DNA of 38,558 nt from an uncultured Silvanigrella sp. (GTDB lineage Bacteria; Bdellovibrionota_B; Oligoflexia; Silvanigrellales; Silvanigrellaceae). The notes below the pieces were generated by a model. That model was not told the origin of the DNA. It did no database searches and worked only from the letters and a program-made list of their open reading frames with translations. How positions within the stretch are numbered: the first letter of the stretch is position 1; each line of letters opens with the position of its first letter. The stretch covers positions 1 to 38,558 of the forward strand of contig CAIZJW010000314.1 of assembly GCA_903933385.1 (NCBI GenBank). The letters are read 5' to 3'. This document shows positions 1 to 7,547 of the stretch, piece by piece. The position numbers and the translations under genes are program-made.

Positions 1-1055
1 AGTTCCTCAGATAAATTGCGAGCAAGCTGCACTGAAGCTTGTACTCCATGACGCAACGGCCACTCGATCGTACACATTGCTGAAAGCATCGATTCCGGGG
101 TCAATCTCAACTCCTGCAATCCTAGAGTAAGTTCGAAGAGATCCCTTGCCTCAAGAAGAAGATCTTTTCTTTTTTTGAACAATTCATTCCAACCAAGAAA
201 TTCGTTGAATTCAAGAGCTGAAGAAAGGCTCAACCACGAGCTAAAATCACGCGTCCCCGTCCAATCAAAATAACCACAGAAGTTGGAATCGTGATGATGA
301 TGAGTCACTCCACCTGAATAGCTCAGCGATTCAGGCCGAACGACGGATTGAAAGTCTTTTTTCACGAAGAGAAATGCGCTGCCACGTGGAGCACCGAACC
401 ACTTATGCAAATTTCCAGTATAAAAATCAGCATCAATTGCGGAAACATCAATCGGAACGAGCCCGGGAGCATGAGCCCCGTCAACCAAAACAGGAATTCC
501 GTGCTTTTTCGCACTTGCAACAATTTCGGCGACTGGAAAAATAATTGCCGTTGGAGAAGATATATGATCACAGATGAGCAAACGCGTTTTTTCGCTGAAC
601 TCCGCTTCAAAAGCAGAAACAACTTCGCCTTCAGATAGAGCGGGCCAGGGTATTTTCGCCTCGCGAATGACAACCCCAGAACGTGCCGACAAATTTGCAA
701 GTGCCTGACGCACCCAACCGTAGCCATGGCTATGAAATATAATTTCATCATCCGAGGACCAATGCATTGAGGACAGCACTGACCCAACACCTGCAGTTGC
801 ATTGCTCACGAACGCGAGAGAATTTTCTTCCACATTGAGCCAATTTCCAAGGCAAACCCGTTGCTCCTGCAATTTTGATGGAAGTTTTCTTGCAAGAAAA
901 TCCACCGGGTTTTTCTCAATTTCATCTCGAATTTGGCTTTGAAATTTTTGCACAGAAAAGGGCACTGACCCGTATGAGCCATGGTTCAAAAAAGCAATTG
1001 CGGGGTCGAGGCCCCACAACTTTTTTATTTTATCTTCGCCACAGCTCCAGTTCAA
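1..1055 (-). CDS. PLP-dependent class V aminotransferase, isopenicillin-N-epimerase-like (3' end off window)
   Basis: The ORF track misses this gene because it runs off the left edge; I read it by translating the minus strand. An open frame runs from a stop at 1104-1106 to base 1. Conserved class V features are present in order: an N-terminal FLNHGSYGSVP, a DGAHAPG segment whose Asp would bind the pyridine nitrogen of PLP, NLHKWFGAPRGSAFLF with the Schiff-base Lys, and a GTRDFSSWLSLSSALEF segment. These match the isopenicillin N epimerase/cysteine desulfurase-like branch; the substrate cannot be told. The frame has no ATG before the conserved core. TTG at 1055 or TTG at 1019 are the possible starts, neither with a good ribosome binding site. 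The only well-placed ATG (1099-1097) overlaps the stop of the upstream lipoprotein but is in another frame and closes after 15 codons. The C-terminus is missing from the window. Confidence 0.8.
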   Translation of the reverse strand, partial: MNWSCGEDKIKKLWGLDPAIAFLNHGSYGSVPFSVQKFQSQIRDEIEKNPVDFLARKLPSKLQEQRVCLGNWLNVEENSLAFVSNATAGVGSVLSSMHWSSDDEIIFHSHGYGWVRQALANLSARSGVVIREAKIPWPALSEGEVVSAFEAEFSEKTRLLICDHISSPTAIIFPVAEIVASAKKHGIPVLVDGAHAPGLVPIDVSAIDADFYTGNLHKWFGAPRGSAFLFVKKDFQSVVRPESLSYSGGVTHHHHDSNFCGYFDWTGTRDFSSWLSLSSALEFNEFLGWNELFKKRKDLLLEARDLFELTLGLQELRLTPESMLSAMCTIEWPLRHGVQASVQLARNLSEE

Positions 1056-1098
1056 CGCAGGCGCCCAATATTGAAGAAACTTATCTGGCCAAGATTCA

Positions 1099-1674
1099 TC
1101 ACTTTACTTCCCGTACGTCGCTCACAGATTTCACCAAAACCGGCTGACCTAGCTTTGAAAAATCAGCTTTTATACATGCATTGGCTAATCTTATCGCCAT
1201 TTCCTGCAAGACATTTGCAGAGGCTCCGTCTTGTGGTTCAAGCACATGATCAACATTATTTTCGGAGTTATTGCTCGTCACCTGAAGAACAATGTCACTC
1301 GATTTCATCATGACAGTTCCGCACTCTTCTTTGACTCCAACGGTCGCTGCGGGGTTGCGAATGTTGCTAACACTCACAACCATCACTGGACCTTTGCCCG
1401 ACCAATTCGCGCGAATGCATACTAGCTTTTTGCTCTCTGCAGAGCCTTTGAGAGCATTTGTTGAGGCGCCATCTTGCGGCTCAATCGCGCGAGATATGCC
1501 GCTTTCGGATTTTAAGAAGAAATCTTCCCCGCGCAACTCTACCACCCCACACTGCTCAGACACTCCAGAAGATTCCGCTGCGCCCGAAGCTGAAGTGCTT
1601 GAATCGTTCCCCTGGGATTTGCAGGCAGTGACAAAGAGCACAACACAAGAGAGAAGGCTTAATTTCAGAATCAT
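1099..1674 (-). CDS. Lipoprotein with two tandem copies of an undescribed ~70-residue domain
   Basis: The protein has 191 residues. A hydrophobic signal ends in a lipobox (VTAC, Cys18), so export and lipidation are expected. After a Ser/Ala/Gly-rich linker come two similar halves, about residues 39-109 and 115-191. Each has a CG-V opening, a central EPQDGAS-N-L block, a second Cys near the end of the half and a closing SVSNIR/SVSDVR block. Two Cys per repeat suggest one disulfide in each. I do not recognise the family. The start is well supported, with AAGGAG seven bases before the ATG. The stop TGA overlaps an ATG (TGATG) at the head of the aminotransferase region, so the two genes are probably cotranscribed. 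Confidence 0.85.
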   Translation of the reverse strand: MILKLSLLSCVVLFVTACKSQGNDSSTSASGAAESSGVSEQCGVVELRGEDFFLKSESGISRAIEPQDGASTNALKGSAESKKLVCIRANWSGKGPVMVVSVSNIRNPAATVGVKEECGTVMMKSSDIVLQVTSNNSENNVDHVLEPQDGASANVLQEMAIRLANACIKADFSKLGQPVLVKSVSDVREVK

Positions 1675-1927
1675 TACGAATCTCCTTTCGAAGCAACGCA
1701 GGCGTATCGGTGCCAGGTGGGAATTCTTCAGTGTTCTTTGAGGACTGTAAACCGATTGAACAATTCGTCTGAATTATAATCAAAGCTTACCCAGGCTACA
1801 ATGCAGGATGATAAGTTAAGAAGCCAAAATCAATAACCTTTCTTTCCAGCCTGCCTGGCACAAAAGCTGCTTACAAAAAGCCATGGAGCCGCGCGTGGCG
1901 CTCTTCAAACTCACCGGGGGGGCTAAC
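1675..1927. other. Divergent intergenic region between two lipoprotein genes
   Basis: These roughly 250 bases separate the minus-strand duplicated lipoprotein from the plus-strand small lipoprotein and should hold promoters for both. A GAATTATAATC stretch at 1771-1781 contains a perfect TATAAT on each strand (1775-1780 plus, 1778-1773 minus), but I see no good TTGACA at the right distance for either. A TTGAAC lies only 13 bases upstream of the plus-strand TATAAT. No convincing additional gene is present. Confidence 0.3.
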
Positions 1928-2407
1928 ATGATCCGCACATCGGCTTTAATTCTTTCGTGTATTTCAACTCTAGCTGCCTGCAACAAGGTAAGCGCTGGCA
2001 ACAATTCTCAAATTGATTTTGCAAAAGATGCGAACAAGGCATTGCCGCGCATCGCACGCTGTTCTCAGGTGAGCGAAATTGAAAAAATTACGGTGCGAGA
2101 AACTTTACTTGTAAAAATCGGCGACGGAAGCATTTCGGGGACATATCACTTTGCGACTGGGGAAAAAGAAACACTCACTGACACTGGCTTCCAGCATCTT
2201 TCAGGTCTCATAGAAGGTTCGCAGAGCAAAGACGCCAAGGTCTCAGTGAAACTCAAAAACGGAAGCCTCAACGTTTTCTTCGATGAAGATTTTGCGCCGG
2301 AGAAAGACCTGACCGAACTGATTTTTGACCTCAAGGAAAAAAAGCTCACCTTTCTTCTTGGGGATGAATCACGCGAAACTGTCGTTGGCGGTTGCACCTT
2401 TGAATAA
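1928..2407 (+). CDS. Small hypothetical lipoprotein
   Basis: The protein has 159 residues from the ATG at 1928. I prefer this start over the ORF-track start at 1883 because the shorter form begins directly with an export signal (MIRTSALIL...) ending in a lipobox LAAC with Cys18, and a G-run (GGGGGGG) lies a few bases upstream. The mature part is hydrophilic with two further Cys residues, one near residue 44 and one near the C-terminus, that could form a disulfide. I do not recognise a family and no catalytic motif is visible. It sits directly before the dehydrogenase-cytochrome lipoprotein gene on the same strand, separated by a perfect hairpin. Confidence 0.75.
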   Translation: MIRTSALILSCISTLAACNKVSAGNNSQIDFAKDANKALPRIARCSQVSEIEKITVRETLLVKIGDGSISGTYHFATGEKETLTDTGFQHLSGLIEGSQSKDAKVSVKLKNGSLNVFFDEDFAPEKDLTELIFDLKEKKLTFLLGDESRETVVGGCTFE

Positions 2408-2415
2408 GTTCTGAT

Positions 2416-2456
2416 GAGATCCTTCTTCAGCCATCAATGCTCTGAAGAAGGATCTC
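2416..2456 (+). promoter_or_regulatory. Perfect 15-bp hairpin covering the ribosome binding site of the next gene
   Basis: The left arm GAGATCCTTCTTCAG (2416-2430) and the right arm CTGAAGAAGGATCTC (2442-2456) are exact reverse complements with an 11-base loop. The right arm contains the GAAGGA ribosome binding site of the gene starting at 2460, so the folded RNA would hide it. The arms are not followed by a T-run; the ATG comes three bases after the stem. This speaks for translational control, or a factor binding site, rather than a simple terminator. Confidence 0.7.
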
Positions 2457-2459
2457 GCC

Positions 2460-4616
2460 ATGAGAAATGGACAATTCCTGTCTTTGCGCCTGTGCGCATT
2501 TTCGTTAATATTACCCGTCGCAGGACTTGTTGGTCATTTATTTCTGACTGCTTGCAAATCAAAAAAGACCACCTCGAGCAGCACTCGAGAAGTTCCCTAT
2601 AAAGAAAATGCCGGAAAAACAAAAAAGGGCGGATACTCTCTGAATCCTGCCGACACATCATGCGGCGGATACCCAACACTTCGTATTGAAACAATGCCTG
2701 GAAGTTGTGTTGGAATGGTAAAGCACAGCGAAGATGAAAAATTCCAACCGCGCGTCATGCTCGAAATTCCTGGGCGTGTTGGACACTTTCTCATCACAGA
2801 TTTTGCTGCCTGGGATCCAAAAGATGGAAAAATTTGGCTCCTTCAATCCAAGACGAACGCATCCGACGTAATCATGACTCCTGCACTGCGCGGTTTATCG
2901 GTTCCGCATCAAATTTCTGTTGGTCCGGAGAATCATATCTATTTTGCAGAAGATAATCGAATACGAGCTTTTCCGATTTCAGCCATCCAAGGAACTGCAG
3001 AAATCCCTTCGTCGGCAGTCGTCGATGTTCTCACAAATCTCCCCGGAATGTTCAGTGGGGAACAAAAGAATAGTATGCATCCACTCAAACACTTCACCTT
3101 TGATTCGCAGTTCAATTTGTACGTGAATGTGGGTGCATATACCGACCACTGCAGCGACTTTCTAGGAAAGACATGCCATGAGGCTGATATTTCTTTCGGC
3201 ACCACAGGCTCACCAGATGTCCTCAACCAAGGTGCAGTGATTCGAAAATACAGTTACAAAGGTTCTCTGAAGGCCGGGTGGGATCCGAACTACAAGATTG
3301 TTGCGCAAGGTTTGCGTAATTCCATGGGTTTGCTTTTCACTTCGAAGGGTGATCTCATTCAGGTGGAGAATGGTCGCGATTTTCCTGAGTCCTCACGTCC
3401 GTTCGAAGAACTGAACGTCATTCCGGCCGCACAAATAAAAAATCCAGCCACCCTGCCTCCACATTTCGGCTGGCCATACTGCTACAACTACAATGAGACG
3501 AGTGATGAGTGGCGAGGATATTCATTTTCCTGCGACCCAAATGTAAACAAAAATTATCACGCTCCCTTCGTTTTTTTGCCGCCCCACAGCGCTCCTCTCG
3601 GGCTCATTCGATACACGGGAGGCATGTTTCCAAACTTAAAGAACAAATTAATTGTTCCTTTGCATGGATACAGAAGTGCCGGACATCGACTGATTGCTTT
3701 TAACACTGATCCAGCGAGTGAACTTCCAATGAGAGGTGGAAAGGGATCATTCCGCGATGATGACATGTCGGGTGGAACATCAGCCTTCGAACGTTTTTAT
3801 CCCGAGCACCCATCAGCGGCATTTTCAGAGGAAGTGATTTCGGGTTGGTACGATGCTCCCGGTTATCGTCCACGTGGAGCGCCAGTTGCTGTTACGCAGG
3901 CCAACGATGGCAGCATATGGATTGCAGACGATAAAGCCCACGCCATATTGCGACTTGCAAAACCCGATCGAGAAATGCAGTCATTGCCGCCTGCCCCGCG
4001 CCCAAATTTAGCACTTGCCTACACGCAGCTTTCCGCTGAACTCCCAGGCTTTAAAAAGGCTTATGAGTCCCTAGTGAGCAAAGTGATCCGCACGTCTCAA
4101 TGTGAAGGGTGTCACGATAACTACACCAATACGGGCGATGCTACGTCGGATGGTTTGCATCACATGCGCTACATACTGGCCATGGGCAATTGGGCTGTTC
4201 CAGGTGATTTGAAAGGAAGTACACTCTTCACCAAAATGGATCCGCCAGGAAAAAGTGCCATGCCTCCCATAGACAAACCCTATCCGAGTGTTCAGGCAGC
4301 AACTGAGGCTCTCGAGGCTGTAAAGGCTTTTATTCTGGCGATGCCAGCACGTGAGAAGCTCTGGAAAGTAAAATCTGGCAGCACGTCGGCTCTCAAGGGT
4401 TTGAAGCGCGGGGCACCTGGCAATGCTGTCTGCGGATCTCTGCCTTCGGGCTATCATGTTCAAGCTGTTTCAAACACTCCTGCCACCTTGGGCGGCCAGA
4501 AAATGCTTGAGGTTGTTGTCGGAAAGCCTTCAGCGCTTGTCAAAGAGTCAATATGTCAGCAGTATGATGCGTTTTATGTTGCTCAGGATAGCTTGGAAAA
4601 ACTCTTCAATCCATGA
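2460..4616 (+). CDS. Sorbosone/glucose-dehydrogenase-like beta-propeller lipoprotein with C-terminal cytochrome c
   Basis: The 718-residue protein has a long export signal and a lipobox LTAC with Cys32. Residues of about 80-510 resemble the soluble aldose/sorbosone dehydrogenase beta-propeller: blocks VGPENHIYFAEDNRIRAF, a KIVAQGLRNSMGLLF-type segment, FGWPYC and a closing NDGSIWIADD. A haem-binding CEGCH lies at residues 548-552, and an AMPP block is a candidate for the axial Met. The likely role is oxidation of a sugar or alcohol outside the cytoplasm, with electrons leaving through the attached haem; the substrate and use of PQQ are inferred from the family. The N-terminal half is Cys-rich. 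AAGGA precedes the ATG but lies in a hairpin stem. Confidence 0.85.
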   Translation: MRNGQFLSLRLCAFSLILPVAGLVGHLFLTACKSKKTTSSSTREVPYKENAGKTKKGGYSLNPADTSCGGYPTLRIETMPGSCVGMVKHSEDEKFQPRVMLEIPGRVGHFLITDFAAWDPKDGKIWLLQSKTNASDVIMTPALRGLSVPHQISVGPENHIYFAEDNRIRAFPISAIQGTAEIPSSAVVDVLTNLPGMFSGEQKNSMHPLKHFTFDSQFNLYVNVGAYTDHCSDFLGKTCHEADISFGTTGSPDVLNQGAVIRKYSYKGSLKAGWDPNYKIVAQGLRNSMGLLFTSKGDLIQVENGRDFPESSRPFEELNVIPAAQIKNPATLPPHFGWPYCYNYNETSDEWRGYSFSCDPNVNKNYHAPFVFLPPHSAPLGLIRYTGGMFPNLKNKLIVPLHGYRSAGHRLIAFNTDPASELPMRGGKGSFRDDDMSGGTSAFERFYPEHPSAAFSEEVISGWYDAPGYRPRGAPVAVTQANDGSIWIADDKAHAILRLAKPDREMQSLPPAPRPNLALAYTQLSAELPGFKKAYESLVSKVIRTSQCEGCHDNYTNTGDATSDGLHHMRYILAMGNWAVPGDLKGSTLFTKMDPPGKSAMPPIDKPYPSVQAATEALEAVKAFILAMPAREKLWKVKSGSTSALKGLKRGAPGNAVCGSLPSGYHVQAVSNTPATLGGQKMLEVVVGKPSALVKESICQQYDAFYVAQDSLEKLFNP

Positions 4617-4627
4617 GATTAAAGCGC

Positions 4628-4645
4628 TCTCATCGCAGGATGAGA
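4628..4645 (+). terminator. Possible terminator hairpin after the dehydrogenase-cytochrome gene
   Basis: A perfect 7-bp stem TCTCATC/GATGAGA with a GCAG loop starts 12 bases after the stop codon and is followed by an interrupted T-rich stretch (TCTTATTCTTTT). The stem is short and the T-run is broken, so termination may be weak. Confidence 0.35.
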
Positions 4646-4698
4646 AAATCTTATTCTTTTCCTGCTGCGCAAGAAGCTGAACACGCGGAGCTCAATTG

Positions 4699-5640
4699 AT
4701 GCCTTTGATTTCGGTCGTCATCCCCACATACAAAGCCCATGATTGCTTAATTCTTTGCGCAAAATCTCTCGCAAAGTGCAAGAACAAAGAGCTCATCGAA
4801 ATTTGCATTTATGGTGATGGCGGCGGCGATGCAGCTCGGGATGCGTTAGAAACATGTCGGCAGATTTTTGCAGACGTGGGTTTGGGATGCCACCTCTTTT
4901 ATAACCCGCAGAACCTTGGCAACACTCCAGCAGTCAATCGTGCGGTTGAAATGGCCACAGGAGAATGGATTTTTCTTTGCAACGACGACATGGTTTTTCC
5001 TGAAAATTGGCTCAGCGTATGCGTTCCGCTTCTCCAAAAGAACAGAGTGCTTTCTGTTTCATGCGTAGAGCCTAACGTAGGAGGGCATAAACCTTCTTCG
5101 TATTTTTACTCGTTCAACATGGGCGTTGATCCGCTCAACTTCGATTCGAAGCCACTGAACTCTTTCAATGAGTCGATTTGTGAAAAGCACACTGAGCTTG
5201 AAACTGGCGTGAATTATCCGTTCTTCGTCGAGAGGGAACTTTTTTACGCTGTAGGTGCTGCTGACGAAAGGTTTTCTGGCCCTTATCATGACCCCGACCT
5301 CTTTCTTAGATTTCGGATCCACGGCGCCGAAATGGTTCGAACCCAAGCTTGCGCTCTCTATCATTTTTCCGGGATGAGCCTTAGATTTTTAACCGACAAC
5401 TTGGCTTCAAAAAAAAGAACAAAATCTCGCAAGTGGGTTCAAAATGAGAACGAGGCCCGCCTCAAATTCATTCGCAAGTGGGGTGCAAAACCTCGGGCGC
5501 GATTCGGAGAGATTCCAAAGACGCGCGCCCAAACTCCTATGAATTGGCAAACTGCCAACGCATGGCTCAAGGTGTCTGTTACGTTACTTATTGTTTGGGA
5601 GACGCTCCGCGGAAGACTCCGCGAGCTCAGATATACATAA
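4699..5640 (+). CDS. Family 2 glycosyltransferase
   Basis: The 313-residue protein opens with the GT2 nucleotide-binding strand (MPLISVVIPTYKAHDC). It continues with YNPQNLGNTPAVNRAVEMATGEWIFLCNDDM, where the DD pair takes the place of the metal-binding DXD motif. A later GPYHDPDLFLRFRIHG segment resembles the acceptor-side ED/DxD region of GT-A enzymes. It should transfer a sugar from a nucleotide donor to an unknown acceptor at the cytoplasmic face. I see no membrane span. The ATG at 4699 is eight bases after GGAG; a TTG one codon earlier, used by the ORF track, is less likely. No sugar-pathway genes flank it, so the polymer it serves is unknown. Confidence 0.85.
   Translation: MPLISVVIPTYKAHDCLILCAKSLAKCKNKELIEICIYGDGGGDAARDALETCRQIFADVGLGCHLFYNPQNLGNTPAVNRAVEMATGEWIFLCNDDMVFPENWLSVCVPLLQKNRVLSVSCVEPNVGGHKPSSYFYSFNMGVDPLNFDSKPLNSFNESICEKHTELETGVNYPFFVERELFYAVGAADERFSGPYHDPDLFLRFRIHGAEMVRTQACALYHFSGMSLRFLTDNLASKKRTKSRKWVQNENEARLKFIRKWGAKPRARFGEIPKTRAQTPMNWQTANAWLKVSVTLLIVWETLRGRLRELRYT
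5604..5626. repeat. GC-rich hairpin at the 3' end of the glycosyltransferase gene
   Basis: GCTC-C-GCGGA pairs with TCCGC-GAGC around an AGAC loop, giving nine base pairs with one bulged C. It lies inside the last codons of the glycosyltransferase gene and just beyond the 3' end of the convergent tRNA-His. It could help end either transcript, but no T-run follows on either strand. Confidence 0.25.
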
Positions 5641-5651
5641 AACACTTGGGA

Positions 5652-5728
5652 TGGGGTGGCTGACGGGATTTGAACCCGCGCATGATGGAATCACAATCCA
5701 TTGTCTTAACCGCTTGACTACAGCCACC
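5652..5728 (-). tRNA. tRNA-His(GTG)
   Basis: Read on the minus strand, the gene starts GGTGGCTG and ends CAGCCACC plus CCA. The acceptor stem GTGGCTG/CAGCCAC is perfect. The extra 5' G (position -1) opposite C73 is the identity mark of histidine tRNA. The anticodon loop reads ATTGTGATT, with anticodon GTG. The T arm contains GGGTTCAAATCCC, and CCA is encoded. It lies tail to tail with the glycosyltransferase gene, 11 bases away. Confidence 0.97.
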
Positions 5729-5744
5729 ACGGCGGTTGGGGGTG

Positions 5745-5772
5745 GCTTAACCAGTTGGGCACCAATAGTCAA
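5745..5772 (-). promoter_or_regulatory. Possible promoter of tRNA-His
   Basis: On the minus strand TTGACT (5772-5767) is followed after 16 bases by TTAAGC (5750-5745), about 17 bases upstream of the mature tRNA 5' end. The -35 box is good and the -10 box is poor. The call rests on position as much as on sequence. Confidence 0.35.
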
Positions 5773-5912
5773 GAACTGTCTGCTTGCCGGGCTCTCTGAA
5801 TTCAGGCATGAACTTCAGACCAATTTCTAAGGACATGGCTTGTTTATAAGGTACTCGCCACGCCATCCCGGGGTGTCCTGCCCGAGGCGTGCACGTCCGG
5901 AGGGTCTGAACC

Positions 5913-7547
5913 ATGGTTGCTTCCTTGAATTCAACGTCTTCAGCGGGAACATCAACCGCCTTGGGTCGCCCCCGCCGAGTGTCGCTGTATGGTGTGGGAA
6001 TTGTTTCACCCGGAGCAGCCAACCTGCGCGAATTCTTGAGTTTGATTCAAGAAGGCAAACCCGCACTGAGCCCGATAGAGGAACTCCAAGGCGCTTTTCT
6101 GGTGGGCAATCCCAAATTCGACTTTGAAGTGCACCGTGACTGGATTACCCAAAGGCACGCGCCGAACAAGTTCTCCCAACTCTCGGACAAAGGCTACTCC
6201 CACGTTCGAATGGCCGTAGGAACATCTATCGATGCCCTCGAAAGTAATCCCGGGCTCGAGCAAACTCTCAAGAAAATCGATCCGCGGATTTTTGTTTGTT
6301 ACGGCAGTGGCTTTGGCGATCTTGAAGCCTATTTCAAGGGTCACGATGAATACAAAGCAGCCGAGAGTTCTTGGCAAAAGTTTTGGGCTCACCCAGAGAG
6401 AAACGCTGCACTGGCTGAGTACCTGGGTGGCAAGAAATCTTTTGAAAACGTCCCCCCCTCACCAACAACGTTCGAAATTGACACACAAGAGCGAGCGAGC
6501 GCGTGGCTTGCTTGGAATGCTTTTTGGTCGGAAAAATCGGATGGACTGCAGGAATATCTGCGCGAATTTAATGAAATGGAATCAATCACAATTGGTGCCG
6601 ACGTCGCAAATGACAAGCTCAATGTGATTCGCGCCAAAGCCAAGGCGAAAAAAGCATTGGCCGACAAATGGAAACACCCAGTTCCGCCTTGGGAAGCAGT
6701 GAATGCAAATCTGCTTTGGAATTTACCCAATGCACCCGCGGCTCAAGTTTCAATGCTGCATGGGATTCACGGAGTTTCCTACGCGTCTATTGGCGCTTGC
6801 GCGACATTTGGACTTGTTCTTCGCCAAGCATTAGATGGCATCCGGAGCGGAAATTACGATGCGGCTATTGTCGGAACAACAGATTTAGCTCCCCCACCCG
6901 AACTCGTTGCTGGGTTCAATGCTGCAAAAGTTCTTGCGGCCGGTTGCGATATTGGTGTTCCGCTCTGCAATTTGCGCGGCACGCACGTTGCAGGAGGAGC
7001 CTGCACATGGATCTTGGCAGCCGACGATGTCATGGAAAAACTCGGACAAAAATCACTCGGAATCGAAATTATGGGAGTTGGTTTGAGTTCTGATGCCGAA
7101 CACATCATCACTCCCTCTCTTGAAGGCCCAAAGCTTTGTATCCGTGACGCTTTCGCGCAAGCGAGTATCACTCCTGCTGATGTTCACACCTGGGACATGC
7201 ATGCAACAGGAACGCCAGGCGACTGGTCGGAGTTCAAGCTCATCGACAATCTGCCCGCCTCAACAATCATCACAGCGCGCAAAGGAATCTTTGGTCACGG
7301 CATGTCAACATGCGGCGGCTGGGAACTCACAGCTCAACTTCTTTCAACACAGAAAAATGGAACAAAGTATTCTCTTCTGGGCTCAGGTATTGAGAACCAA
7401 AAAGTACATCCAAGCATTCGCAATGTTGGCCGAACCTTAGCAACAGACAAGCCTATGACGTTAGAAGCGCCAAACGGGCTCGTCTGCGGCAAACTCAGCA
7501 TGGGGATTGGTGGTATCTCATCATGCGTACTGTCGAAAATTCATTAA
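5913..7547 (+). CDS. Atypical beta-ketoacyl synthase with a ~125-residue insertion
   Basis: The protein has 544 residues, against about 410 for FabF. The condensing-enzyme fold is clear: Cys296 in SIGACATFG is the acyl acceptor, His430 in HATGTPGD and His462 in GIFGHG are the two catalytic His residues, and Lys457 lies five residues before the second His as in FabF. A GSGFGDL segment near residues 131-137, equivalent to FabF GTGIGGL, is separated from the Cys region by roughly 125 residues rich in Trp, Lys and Glu that FabF lacks. It should condense an acyl thioester with a malonyl-type unit. No acyl carrier protein or acyltransferase lies in the window. GGAGGG precedes the ATG. It is the first gene of the KS-MT-GT-ABCC operon and overlaps the next gene by 25 bases. 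Confidence 0.88.
   Translation: MVASLNSTSSAGTSTALGRPRRVSLYGVGIVSPGAANLREFLSLIQEGKPALSPIEELQGAFLVGNPKFDFEVHRDWITQRHAPNKFSQLSDKGYSHVRMAVGTSIDALESNPGLEQTLKKIDPRIFVCYGSGFGDLEAYFKGHDEYKAAESSWQKFWAHPERNAALAEYLGGKKSFENVPPSPTTFEIDTQERASAWLAWNAFWSEKSDGLQEYLREFNEMESITIGADVANDKLNVIRAKAKAKKALADKWKHPVPPWEAVNANLLWNLPNAPAAQVSMLHGIHGVSYASIGACATFGLVLRQALDGIRSGNYDAAIVGTTDLAPPPELVAGFNAAKVLAAGCDIGVPLCNLRGTHVAGGACTWILAADDVMEKLGQKSLGIEIMGVGLSSDAEHIITPSLEGPKLCIRDAFAQASITPADVHTWDMHATGTPGDWSEFKLIDNLPASTIITARKGIFGHGMSTCGGWELTAQLLSTQKNGTKYSLLGSGIENQKVHPSIRNVGRTLATDKPMTLEAPNGLVCGKLSMGIGGISSCVLSKIH

Noticed and set aside
362-802. 146-residue minus-strand ORF in the ORF track
   Set aside because: It is a frame shadow of the aminotransferase; the neighbouring frame on the same strand carries the conserved PLP motifs.
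5859-5891. Imperfect GC-rich inverted repeat (CACGCC/GGCGTG with inner CGGG/CCCG) before the ketosynthase gene
   Set aside because: The two stems are short and interrupted, and no further regulatory sign supports it.
5652-5912. tRNA-His as a possible integration site for a genomic island carrying the KS-ABCC operon
   Set aside because: No integrase, no repeated tRNA 3' end and no direct repeats were found in the window.
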